A DNA stretch of 7,091 nucleotides from Syntrophaceae bacterium PtaB.Bin038. Its GTDB lineage: Bacteria; Desulfobacterota; Syntrophia; Syntrophales; UBA2192. Made by a program: the position numbers and the translations under genes. Location: contig MVQS01000123.1 in the NCBI GenBank assembly GCA_002067855.1, positions 1 through 7,091 of the forward strand, written 5' to 3'. Below the pieces are notes generated by a model. It was not told where the DNA came from and ran no database searches. It saw only the letters and a program-made list of their open reading frames with translations. This document shows, in pieces, positions 1 to 6,128 of the stretch (position 1 is the first letter of the stretch; the number at the start of each line of letters is the position of its first letter).

Positions 1-1
1 C

Positions 2-1426
2 AACTACTTCTTCCGGATGAGCAAGTACCAGCAGTGGCTCATCCAGTACATCCACGACCACCCCGACTTCATCCGGCCCGAGCGGTACCGCAACGAGGTG
101 CTCGCCTTCCTGCAGCAGCCGCTGGAGGACCTCTGCATCTCGCGGCCCAAGACGCGGCTTACCTGGGGCATCGAGATCCCCTGGGACAAGGACTACGTCA
201 CCTACGTCTGGTTCGACGCGCTCATCAACTACGTCACGGGCATCGGCTACCCCGACGGCAAGGACTTCAAGAAGTACTGGGCCGCCAGCGAGCACCTGAT
301 CGCCAAGGACATCGTCAAGCCCCACGGCATCTACTGGCCCACGATGCTCAAGTCCGCCGGGATCGGCCCCTACAGGAACCTCAACGTCCACGGCTACTGG
401 AACGTGGACGCCAGCAAGATGTCCAAGAGCCTGGGCAACGTCGTCCGGCCTCTCGATCTCAAGGACAAGTACGGCCTCGATGCCTTCCGCTACTTCCTGC
501 TGCGCGACATGGTCTTCGGGCTCGACTCGAGCTTCAGCGAGGAGGCCCTCGTGCAGCGGATCAACTCGGACCTGGCCAACGACCTGGGCAACCTTGTGAG
601 CCGCATCGTCGCCATGGACGTGAAGTACTTCAAGGGGAAGGTCCCCGCCCCCGGGGCCGCCGATGAGGCGGACCGGAAGCTCACCGAGGCGGCGGCCAAG
701 ACCCTCTCCGAGGTGGACCAGTTTTTCCGCGAGCTGACCTTCCACAAGGTGCTCATCTCCATCTGGGAGTTCATCAACGTCGCCAACAAGTACATCGTCG
801 AGAACGAGCCCTGGACGCTCGCCAGGGACCCCGCGAAGAGCGGCCGCCTCGCCACGGTCCTCTACAACCTCCTGGAGGCCCTGCGGCTGACGGCCTACCT
901 GATCCACCCCTTCATGCCCGACACGGCGCGCAAGATCCTCGACCAGTTGGGCCTGGCGGAGGTCAAGGAGCTGCGCTTCGACGACGTCCGCAGATGGGGC
1001 GGCCTCAAGCCCGGCCTCGCGGTCACGCGCGGCGAGGCCCTCTTCCCGAGGGTGGAGTACAGGAAGGAGGAAGAGGCGCCGGCGAAGAAATTCGAGACGC
1101 TCCCCGAGATCGCCTGGGACGACTTCGAAAAGATCGACCTGCGCGTGGCGAAGGTCCTCGAGGCCGAGGCCGTGCCCAAGTCCTCGAAGCTCATGAAGCT
1201 CAAGATCGACTGCGGCGAGGTGCGCACCATCGTTGCCGGAATCCTGCAACACTACAGGCCCGAGGAGATGGTGGGGCGCAGCATCGTCGTCGTCGTGAAC
1301 CTCAAGCCCACGAAGCTCATGGGCGTCGAGAGCCGCGGGATGCTGCTGGCCGCCGACGCCGAGGGCGGAGGCCTTGCCCTCGTCGGCCTCGACAGGGACG
1401 CGCCCCCGGGGGCGAAGGTGCGGTAA
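2..1426 (+). CDS. metG: Methionyl-tRNA synthetase, 3' part (5' end outside window)
   Basis: Cytoplasmic class I aminoacyl-tRNA synthetase that charges tRNA-Met with methionine using ATP. The reading frame is open at the window edge (codons from base 2 read NYFFRMSKYQQWL, a typical internal MetRS segment), so the ATG at 17 is not the start. About 475 residues are present of a family usually around 640-680. The HIGH motif and most of the zinc-binding insert lie upstream of the window. Visible are the catalytic-domain segment YVWFDALINYVTG, the KMSKS loop at bases 416-430 (context DASKMSKSLGN), the helical anticodon-binding domain (roughly fragment residues 180-330), and a C-terminal Trbp111/EMAPII-like tRNA-binding domain from about residue 369 to the end (FEKIDLRVAKV, VAGI, GVESRGMLLAA). 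In bacterial MetRS that last domain mediates dimerisation and adds non-specific tRNA affinity. It ends in TAA. The next gene follows on the same strand after 99 nt. No truncation or frameshift is seen within the visible part. Confidence 0.97.
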   Translation, partial: NYFFRMSKYQQWLIQYIHDHPDFIRPERYRNEVLAFLQQPLEDLCISRPKTRLTWGIEIPWDKDYVTYVWFDALINYVTGIGYPDGKDFKKYWAASEHLIAKDIVKPHGIYWPTMLKSAGIGPYRNLNVHGYWNVDASKMSKSLGNVVRPLDLKDKYGLDAFRYFLLRDMVFGLDSSFSEEALVQRINSDLANDLGNLVSRIVAMDVKYFKGKVPAPGAADEADRKLTEAAAKTLSEVDQFFRELTFHKVLISIWEFINVANKYIVENEPWTLARDPAKSGRLATVLYNLLEALRLTAYLIHPFMPDTARKILDQLGLAEVKELRFDDVRRWGGLKPGLAVTRGEALFPRVEYRKEEEAPAKKFETLPEIAWDDFEKIDLRVAKVLEAEAVPKSSKLMKLKIDCGEVRTIVAGILQHYRPEEMVGRSIVVVVNLKPTKLMGVESRGMLLAADAEGGGLALVGLDRDAPPGAKVR

Positions 1427-1525
1427 GCGCCCGCGGGAGTTTCCCCCGCACGAAACGCCTTACGGCCGGGCGGCGGAGAAGGGGTCACCGATCGGCGGCA
1501 CAAATCCCTCGCCCCGGACCGGCCC

Positions 1526-2407
1526 ATGGAAACGTTCAAGGACATCCTGGCCTTCCTCGACGCCCCCCTGATCACGCTGGGGCAGTCGTCCGTCACGATC
1601 TGGAACCTGATCGTTGCCGTCTGTGTCCTCGTCCTCCTGGGCACCCTCACCGCGAAGCTCAACCGTCTGATCATCTACCGGCTCATGTCCAAGAGCGACA
1701 TCCAGCTCGGCGTCCGCGTCGCCGTGGCGTCCCTGGTTCGCTACGCCGTGCTCGTCATCGCCCTGATCGTCGTGCTGCAGTTCATGGGCATCTACATGAC
1801 GAGCCTTGCCCTGCTCTTCGGGGCTCTCGGTGTCGGCATCGGGTTCGGCCTCCAGAACATCACGAACATTTTCGTCAGCGGTCTCATCATCCTCCTCGAG
1901 AGGCCGATCAAGGTGGGGGACCGCATCGAAATGGGCGGCGTGTCGGGCGACGTGACGAACATCTCCATGCGGGCCACCTCCGATTTCGTCACCTCCACGG
2001 TGATCAACTGGAGCCACACGGACCGCAACGTCCGGTTCAACTTTCCCGTGTCGGTCTCCTACAGGGAGGACCCCGAGCGGGTCCGCGGGCTGCTCCTCGA
2101 GGTGGCCCGCGAGAACAGGGGGGTGCTCGTGAGCCCGCCGCCCGACGTGCTGTTCAAGGAATTCTCGGACAGCGCGATCCTGTTCAACCGCCGGGTGTGG
2201 ACCCGGGACTATATCGACCGCCCCGGGGTCCTCAAGAGCCAGCTCTACTACGCGATCTTCCGGAAATTCCGGGAACAGGGCGTGGAGATCCCCTTTCCCC
2301 AGCGGGATGTGCATATCAAGGACCTGCCCGGCGGGCACACCGGCGGGCAGGCGGTCCCCGAGCGGCCCGGGGGAAGGCCCGCGACACCCGAAGGAGGAGA
2401 GCGCTGA
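1526..2407 (+). CDS. MscS-family mechanosensitive channel with an internal beta-domain deletion
   Basis: A 293-residue membrane protein of the small-conductance mechanosensitive channel family. These channels open under membrane tension and release solutes during hypo-osmotic shock. Hydrophobic helices lie at about residues 24-44, 68-88 and 92-122. The last is the glycine/alanine-rich pore helix (GALGVGIGFGLQN) leading into the signature RPIKVGD and the beta domain (GGVSGDV). The C-terminal alpha/beta domain follows (VSYREDPERV, then VEIPFPQRDVHI). Oddity: after RAT (149-151) the protein goes directly to SDFVTSTVINW. The usual segment of the type VxTxDNxxxxVPN, about 13-14 residues, is absent although the frame is kept. 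This may impair the beta domain, reflect a natural deletion, or be an assembly error. The C-terminus is a Gly/Pro-rich tail. The ATG at 1526 has no evident Shine-Dalgarno sequence, so the start is moderately certain. The stop overlaps the next gene by 4 nt, which suggests translational coupling. The gene could be co-transcribed with metG, since no terminator is seen in the gap. Confidence 0.9.
   Translation: METFKDILAFLDAPLITLGQSSVTIWNLIVAVCVLVLLGTLTAKLNRLIIYRLMSKSDIQLGVRVAVASLVRYAVLVIALIVVLQFMGIYMTSLALLFGALGVGIGFGLQNITNIFVSGLIILLERPIKVGDRIEMGGVSGDVTNISMRATSDFVTSTVINWSHTDRNVRFNFPVSVSYREDPERVRGLLLEVARENRGVLVSPPPDVLFKEFSDSAILFNRRVWTRDYIDRPGVLKSQLYYAIFRKFREQGVEIPFPQRDVHIKDLPGGHTGGQAVPERPGGRPATPEGGER
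2391..2397 (+). promoter_or_regulatory. Strong ribosome-binding site deciding a CTG start
   Basis: AAGGAGG is a near-perfect complement to the 16S rRNA 3' end. It lies inside the last codons of the MscS gene and 6 nt before CTG at 2404. No ATG, GTG or TTG lies at the proper spacing. This site therefore fixes the permease start at CTG, overlapping the upstream TGA as CTGA. Confidence 0.75.
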
Positions 2408-4248
2408 CGGGCGAACAGATCCTGATCCTGGTCATCCTGGCGGCCGCGGTGGCGATGTTCCTCTGGGGCCGCTGGCGCCACGACATGGTGGCGGCAGGCG
2501 CCCTGCTGGCCTGCGTGCTGGCCGGGCTGGTGCCGTCCCGCGAGGCATTCCTGGGGTTCGGACATCCCGCCGTGATCACGGTGGCCTGCGTTCTCGTGCT
2601 GAGCAAGGGACTCGAGACTTCGGGCGCCGTGGACGCCCTCGTGCGCCGCATCATACCGTCATCGGCCGGGCTCACCCTGACCGTTGCGGTGCTGGCCGGG
2701 ATCGCCGCCGTGCTCTCGGGCTTCATGAACAACGTGGGCGCCCTGGCGCTGCTCATGCCCGTGGCGCTGCAGGTCGCGGCGCGCCGGGAGGTCCCCCCGG
2801 GGCGGGTCCTGATGCCCCTGGCCTTCGCGTCCATCCTGGGCGGCATGACCACCATGGTCGGGACGCCGCCCAACCTCATCGTTTCCGGCTTCCGCGCGCA
2901 GTACGGCATGGGCAGCTTCACCATGTTCGACTTCACGCCCGTGGGGATTGCGGTGGCCGCCGCCGGGGTCGTCTTCACGGCGCTCGTCGGCTGGCGGCTG
3001 GTCCCGGTGCGGAGGCAGGCCGGCCTGGAGGGGTTCGACACCGAGGCCTACCTCACCGAGGCCCGCGTGCAGGAGGGCACCAAGGCGGTGGGCCTGTCCC
3101 TGCGCGAGGTCGAGGCGGTGCTGGACAAGGCGGGAGCCCAGGTCGTCGGGATGGTGCGCAACGACGTGCGTCTCACCGCGCCCGGCCAGGGCCAGATGGT
3201 TCGCGCCGGGGACATCCTCGTCATCGAGGCCGAGGCGGACTCTCTCGCCGAGGCGCTTTCGAGCCTCGAGTTGAAGCTCGAGGAATCGAAACGTCCTGAG
3301 CCGCAGGAGCAACACGACGAGTGCGTGCAGAAAGGGGAAAGCGGGGCCGGAGAACCGGAGTGCGAAAAGCAGGAGAAAAAGCCCCCGCCACAGGAGATCG
3401 TTCTCAGGGAGTTTGCCGTGCTGCCCGGGTCCGGCCTGTCGGGGCACTCGGCCAGCGACATCATGCTGCGCACCCGCTACGGCATCAACCTGCTTGCCCT
3501 GTCGCGGCAGGGGCGGCGGTCGGTATCGCGCCTGCGGACGGTCGTCTTCCGGGACGGCGACGTGCTGCTGATGCAGGGCCCGCCCGACGCGCTCGCCGAG
3601 TTCGCCGGCAACTTCGGCTGCGTGCCGCTCGCTGAACGCAGCCTGCGCATCCCGAGCAGGCGCAAGGCCGTTTTCTCGGGGGTCATCATGGCCCTCGCCG
3701 TCGGCGGTGCCGCCTTCGGACTGCTGCCCGCCGCCGTCTCCTTTGCCGCGGGCGTGCTGGCGTCGATGGCCCTGCGTACGGTGTCGCTTCGGTCGGTCTA
3801 CGAAGCGATCGACTGGCCGGTGATCGTGCTGCTCGGGGCGCTCATCCCGGTGGCCGGGGCGATGGAGGGCACCGGCGCGGCCGACCTGATCGCGCGGTTC
3901 ATGCTCGACACCGTCGCCCGGGGCCATGCGCTCGTCGGCCTGGCCTTGGTCCTGATCGTGACGATGACCCTGTCGGACCTCATGAACAACGCCGCCACCG
4001 CCGCGGTGATGTGTCCCATCGCGATCAGCACGGCGCTTCAGCTCGGGGCGAGCCCCGACCCCTTCCTGATGGCCGTTGCGGTGGGAGCCTCCTGCGCCTT
4101 CCTCACGCCCATCGGCCACCAGAACAACACGCTCATCCTCGGGCCCGGCGGGTTCCGCTTCGGCGACTACTGGCGGCTGGGCCTGCCGCTGGAGATCCTC
4201 GTCGTCGCCGTGGCGATCCCCATGCTGCTGCTGGTCTGGCCGCTGTGA
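2404..4248 (+). CDS. SLC13-type (DASS) permease with two internal TrkA-C/RCK_C domains, CTG start
   Basis: An inner-membrane anion permease of the SLC13/divalent anion:sodium symporter type, 614 residues if started at CTG 2404. The first helix begins directly after MTGEQ. The protein has two related membrane halves. The N-half carries MNN at 108-110 and the re-entrant-loop-like GTPPN at 153-157. The C-half carries SDLMNN at 524-529 and TPIGHQNN at 568-575. In this superfamily the paired SNN/TP motifs form the sodium- and anion-binding sites. Between the halves are two cytosolic TrkA-C (RCK_C)-like domains, about residues 217-288 and 331-411. They are separated by a charged Glu/Lys/Pro/Gln-rich linker (about 293-330) with Cys307 and Cys320. 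This domain order is typical of bacterial SLC13 permeases whose substrates (sulfate, dicarboxylates or others) cannot be told from sequence. The frame is open far upstream, but that stretch is a shadow of metG and the MscS gene. The first in-frame GTG (2449) or ATG (2455) would cut into helix 1. The 4-nt overlap with the MscS gene indicates an operon. Confidence 0.93.
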   Translation: MTGEQILILVILAAAVAMFLWGRWRHDMVAAGALLACVLAGLVPSREAFLGFGHPAVITVACVLVLSKGLETSGAVDALVRRIIPSSAGLTLTVAVLAGIAAVLSGFMNNVGALALLMPVALQVAARREVPPGRVLMPLAFASILGGMTTMVGTPPNLIVSGFRAQYGMGSFTMFDFTPVGIAVAAAGVVFTALVGWRLVPVRRQAGLEGFDTEAYLTEARVQEGTKAVGLSLREVEAVLDKAGAQVVGMVRNDVRLTAPGQGQMVRAGDILVIEAEADSLAEALSSLELKLEESKRPEPQEQHDECVQKGESGAGEPECEKQEKKPPPQEIVLREFAVLPGSGLSGHSASDIMLRTRYGINLLALSRQGRRSVSRLRTVVFRDGDVLLMQGPPDALAEFAGNFGCVPLAERSLRIPSRRKAVFSGVIMALAVGGAAFGLLPAAVSFAAGVLASMALRTVSLRSVYEAIDWPVIVLLGALIPVAGAMEGTGAADLIARFMLDTVARGHALVGLALVLIVTMTLSDLMNNAATAAVMCPIAISTALQLGASPDPFLMAVAVGASCAFLTPIGHQNNTLILGPGGFRFGDYWRLGLPLEILVVAVAIPMLLLVWPL

Positions 4249-4299
4249 TGGAGATCGTGGCCGCCGGGTTCCCGCCCGGGCAGCCAGGGGAAAAACCGA

Positions 4300-4328
4300 T
4301 TGACACCGATTCGGATCTTGCCTATATT
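4300..4328 (+). promoter_or_regulatory. Consensus-like sigma-70 promoter
   Basis: TTGACA at 4300-4305 matches the -35 box exactly. It is followed by a 17-nt spacer and TATATT at 4323-4328 (5 of 6 matches to TATAAT). The site lies 52 nt after the permease stop and 197 nt before the start codon of the downstream flavoprotein gene. It is the best-formed promoter in the window and predicts a transcript starting near 4335. Confidence 0.75.
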
Positions 4329-4334
4329 CGGCTG

Positions 4335-4525
4335 GCTCGCAGAGGCTCTCCCGATCCTCGCCCCGCGGCCTCTGCCGTTGCGGGAAGCGTCTTCAATCCG
4401 TGCTGCGGTCCGGGAGCCGCGAAGGTCTCTCACGGGAGCATCCGGGGGATTCCGGCGCTTCGATGACCCGGGATAAACATGGGCGGGTGCGCCCGCTGCA
4501 AAACCGATGGAGGGAGGAACAGCGA
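4335..4525 (+). other. Long structured 5' leader of the flavoprotein gene
   Basis: About 190 nt lie between the predicted transcription start and the ATG at 4526. Visible inverted repeats are GCAGAGGC/GCCTCTGC (4339-4346 with 4368-4375, an 8-bp perfect stem with a 21-nt loop) and GCGGG/CCCGC around a TGCG tetraloop (4483-4496). The latter sits 12 nt upstream of the ribosome-binding site. I do not recognise a known riboswitch class. The frame is open through part of this region (a possible start at 4463), but the implied N-terminal extension is Arg-rich and does not look like the protein family. I read it as untranslated. Whether it is regulatory is inference. Confidence 0.35.
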
Positions 4526-4936
4526 ATGAAGTTAGCGAATTACTTCGACAAGGTCAAGGGGATCAGCATCCTGTCCACGGCCGACTCCAAGGGAAACGTC
4601 AATGCGTCGGCGATCTCGAAGCCGTTCGTTGTCGATGAAGAGACGGTGGCCTTCGTCATGACGGGAAACCTTACGCACAGGAACCTGCAGTCCAACCCCC
4701 GCGCGGCGTATTTCTTCCTCGAACAGGGCGAAAAGTACGATGGCGTGCGGCTGCACCTCACGAAGATCAAGGAGTCACGGGACATGGCCGTGATCGAGGA
4801 GATCCGGAAGAGGCGCTACCCCATCTTCAGCATCAAGTACAGCCAGGAGTCGAAGTACGCCGTTTACTTCAAGGTGGACAAGGTCCTGCCCCTCGTGGCG
4901 CCCGGGGTGCTCAAGCGCGGCGTGACACAGCAGTAG
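4526..4936 (+). CDS. Pyridoxamine 5'-phosphate oxidase-like FMN-binding protein
   Basis: A 136-residue cytosolic protein that resembles the single-domain split-barrel flavin-binding family related to pyridoxamine 5'-phosphate oxidase. Family-like segments are the N-terminal strand pair GISILSTADSKGNVNASAIS, the segment VAFVMTGNLTHRNLQSNPRAA (residues 41-61, split here only by wording), and YFFLEQGEKYDGVRLHLT (62-79). Members of this family bind FMN or other cofactors as dimers, and many have no assigned substrate. A true vitamin B6 oxidase would be longer, near 200 residues, so I do not call it pdxH. The start at 4526 is chosen because GGAGGGAGGA lies about 8 nt upstream and because the family normally begins near this point. 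The gene has its own strong promoter and leader and a strong terminator 50 nt downstream, so it is probably monocistronic. The stop is TAG. Confidence 0.85.
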   Translation: MKLANYFDKVKGISILSTADSKGNVNASAISKPFVVDEETVAFVMTGNLTHRNLQSNPRAAYFFLEQGEKYDGVRLHLTKIKESRDMAVIEEIRKRRYPIFSIKYSQESKYAVYFKVDKVLPLVAPGVLKRGVTQQ

Positions 4937-4986
4937 GGCGAACGGGTCGCCCCGGCCGGGTGCGGGGGTGCCTGAATACGTGAACG

Positions 4987-5020
4987 AAGAGGCCCGGGGT
5001 GTTTGCCCCGGGCCTTTTTT
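4987..5020 (+). terminator. Intrinsic terminator of the flavoprotein gene
   Basis: A perfect 9-bp stem, GGCCCGGGG (4991-4999) with CCCCGGGCC (5006-5014), encloses a 6-nt loop and is followed by six T residues (5015-5020). It sits between convergent genes. The last T is also the first base of the minus-strand gene's stop codon. On the minus strand the tail reads TCTTCGT, so it could act weakly in that direction too. Confidence 0.93.
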
Positions 5021-5289
5021 CATCCTGCCTTCTTTCCCGAAACGAGTTTGACGGCGATCCAGGGAAGCAGGAAAAAGAGGATGATCGCGATCTTGGTGAG
5101 AGCCATGCCGGCGTAGTGGATCGCGTCGAAGGTCTGCCTCGGGATCTGGAACCAGCGGGCGTGAATGGGGTAGATGACGTCGCCCGCGAAGACGAACATC
5201 GCGAACCAGACGAGCAGCAGCCCCATCCCGCCCAGGAAGCATCGGATGAGAATCCCCTCGATGGCATCCAGGTATGTTTGAATGTTCAT
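5020..5289 (-). CDS. Small two-helix membrane protein (DUF6868-like), third gene of the toxin-antitoxin cluster
   Basis: An 89-residue integral membrane protein with no established function. Two hydrophobic segments are visible, at about residues 13-37 and 61-83. They flank a conserved-looking loop with YPIHARWFQIPRQTFDAIHYAG (split as 40-50 and 51-61). The HARWF and FDAxHYAGM pattern resembles the uncharacterised DUF6868 group, a match made from memory and not by search. The ATG at 5289 is preferred because GAGGAAC lies at a usable distance upstream. An alternative GTG at 5319 overlaps the toxin stop as GTGA and would add ten residues, but it lacks a clear ribosome-binding site. The gene is 26 nt downstream of the toxin gene on the same strand and is probably co-transcribed with it. 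A direct role with the toxin is only inference from position. The C-terminus ends in KKAG and the stop lies against the convergent terminator. Confidence 0.8.
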   Translation of the reverse strand: MNIQTYLDAIEGILIRCFLGGMGLLLVWFAMFVFAGDVIYPIHARWFQIPRQTFDAIHYAGMALTKIAIILFFLLPWIAVKLVSGKKAG

Positions 5290-5315
5290 CCCCCCGTTCC
5301 TCACGATCGCTCCGC

Positions 5316-5579
5316 TCACACGCCGTTCTTTCTGTACACGTCCTTCCTGCGCCCGATCCGGAGAACAATCACGTCGTTTCCCAGGGTGGCGCAGATCCCC
5401 CGGTAGTCTCCAATTCGAAGTTTGCGAAGACCGGCAAATTGCCCTTTGAGGACAGGATAGGCATCGGCCTTCTTCGTGAGTTCCTCCTCGATCTGATCGA
5501 GAATGCGCCGGGCCTCCGCCTTGGGCAGCTTCTTCAGGTCCCTCTCAACCGATTTCTTGTAGCCGATATTATAGGCCAA
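5316..5579 (-). CDS. RelE/ParE-superfamily toxin (TTG start)
   Basis: An 87-residue toxin-like protein of a type II toxin-antitoxin module. RelE members cleave mRNA on the ribosome and ParE members poison DNA gyrase. This sequence does not by itself settle which. Family-typical features are an N-terminal strand with YKKSVERDLKKLPK (residues 7-20), an amphipathic helical hairpin to about residue 38, PVLKGQFAGLRKLRIGDYR (42-60), and the C-terminal VLRIGRRKDVYRK (72-84). The basic residues of this last part are typical of RelE-type enzymes. In GDYRGICATLG the Gly after Arg replaces the more usual hydrophobic residue, a small oddity. The start is TTG at 5579, the only suitable codon, with GAGGAAA upstream at good spacing. 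It overlaps the antitoxin gene by 11 nt. This arrangement favours antitoxin excess through a weak toxin start and coupling. Confidence 0.88.
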   Translation of the reverse strand: MAYNIGYKKSVERDLKKLPKAEARRILDQIEEELTKKADAYPVLKGQFAGLRKLRIGDYRGICATLGNDVIVLRIGRRKDVYRKNGV

Positions 5580-5787
5580 GGGATTTCCTCAGCGACTTTC
5601 CGGAAACGACTGGGTCGGTCCTGTCATGGAGCCGGTCCAGGGCCACCTGGAGATCGGCGTAATCCTCGATGTAGGCCTCCAGGGCCTTCTGGATGATAAA
5701 GGATCGCGGCCTCTCCGTTTCCCGGGCGATGCTGTCGAGCTGGTCCGCGATCTCCTTGGGGAGCCTGACGGATATGGCTGTATTCAT
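5569..5787 (-). CDS. Ribbon-helix-helix (CopG/Arc-type) antitoxin
   Basis: A 72-residue antitoxin expected to bind DNA through an N-terminal ribbon-helix-helix dimer and to neutralise the adjacent toxin with its C-terminus. The strand AISVRLP (residues 4-10) is followed by helix A, KEIADQLDSIARETE (11-25), the turn RPRS (26-29), and helix B, FIIQKALEAYIEDY (30-43). This is the standard pattern for this fold. Residues 44-72 are charged and probably form the toxin-binding tail. The ATG at 5787 is chosen over an upstream in-frame start at 5802 because AGAGGTG precedes it at the right spacing and because the family begins MNTxISVRLP. The gene overlaps the toxin by 11 nt. Autoregulation through the palindrome upstream is expected for the family but not demonstrated. 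Confidence 0.9.
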   Translation of the reverse strand: MNTAISVRLPKEIADQLDSIARETERPRSFIIQKALEAYIEDYADLQVALDRLHDRTDPVVSGKSLRKSLGL

Positions 5788-5818
5788 GAAGCACCTCTGC
5801 ATTTTCTATATCACAACG

Positions 5819-5845
5819 ATTACAATGAATGACAGACGATGTCAA
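5819..5845 (-). promoter_or_regulatory. Candidate promoter and operator of the toxin-antitoxin operon
   Basis: On the minus strand TTGACA (5845-5840) is followed after a short 15-nt spacer by TGTAAT (5824-5819), 5 of 6 matches to a -10 box. The -35 box overlaps an inverted repeat, TGACA-GACGA-TGTCA (5830-5844 on the plus strand). This could be the antitoxin's operator, because ribbon-helix-helix antitoxins commonly repress their own promoter. The 15-nt spacing is suboptimal, so the -10 assignment is tentative. Confidence 0.5.
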
Positions 5846-6095
5846 GGAATGGCGCGTCATGCGGTCAGGAGCCTGCATGGCTCTAAGCAGGACCATGCTG
5901 CCGCCGCCTGGAGCGTTGACCGCTGATTTCCATTCGTTCACAGTGAGATGTCGTCCGGCGAAAACCACACGACGGAGGGTTATAGGATGAGATCCCGTTT
6001 TCTCGTGTCCGTCGCGGTCATGATGGCGGCTATCGGTTTGATCCCGGCCCAGGCGATGGAGACCCGAGAGTTCGAGACGGCCGGCCGCCAAGATG

Positions 6096-6128
6096 AAAAA
6101 AGGGCCCGCGATTCTGGCCGCCGGCCCC
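6096..6128 (-). terminator. Intrinsic terminator of the aldolase gene
   Basis: On the minus strand GGGCC (6127-6123) pairs with GGCCC (6106-6102), with a further inner GCG/CGC pairing after one G-G mismatch. The stem is followed by six T residues (6101-6096). It lies 62 nt after the aldolase stop, the expected place for its terminator. Confidence 0.7.

Noticed and set aside
1433..1449. Hairpin GCGGG/CCCGC after metG
   Set aside because: Only 5 bp and not followed by a T tract, so it is not supported as an intrinsic terminator.
1460..2338. 292-codon open frame antisense to the MscS gene
   Set aside because: Low-complexity His/Asp/Glu-rich translation with no recognisable motif. It mirrors the third-position bias of the MscS gene.
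994..2403. Long upstream extension of the permease reading frame through metG and the MscS gene
   Set aside because: It is Arg/Pro/Gly-rich shadow sequence in the second frame of two well-recognised genes. The permease begins at its Shine-Dalgarno site near 2391.
2659..4119. 486-codon open frame antisense to the permease
   Set aside because: The composition is His/Arg/Gly/Asp-rich without domains, as expected opposite a GC-rich gene. The plus-strand permease motifs are clear.
4264..4282. GC-rich inverted repeat (CCGGG/CCCGG) after the permease stop
   Set aside because: Short stem followed by A residues rather than T residues, so there is insufficient evidence for a terminator.
4400..4525. 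N-terminal extension of the flavoprotein from an earlier in-frame start
   Set aside because: The extension is Arg-rich and atypical for the family, while the ATG at 4526 has a strong ribosome-binding site and a family-like N-terminus.
5568..5573. Perfect TATAAT on the minus strand at the start of the toxin gene
   Set aside because: No acceptable -35 element at 16-18 nt upstream. It lies inside coding sequence (TAT AAT codons) and an internal toxin promoter would upset antitoxin balance.
5875..5898. Inverted repeat GCATGG/CCATGC in the gap upstream of the toxin-antitoxin operon
   Set aside because: Only 6 bp with a 12-nt loop, with no associated promoter or T tract. It could be chance.
5916..5944. 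Possible plus-strand promoter (TTGACC) for the signal-peptide remnant
   Set aside because: The -10 position reads CACAGT, only 3 of 6 matches, so it is too weak to call.
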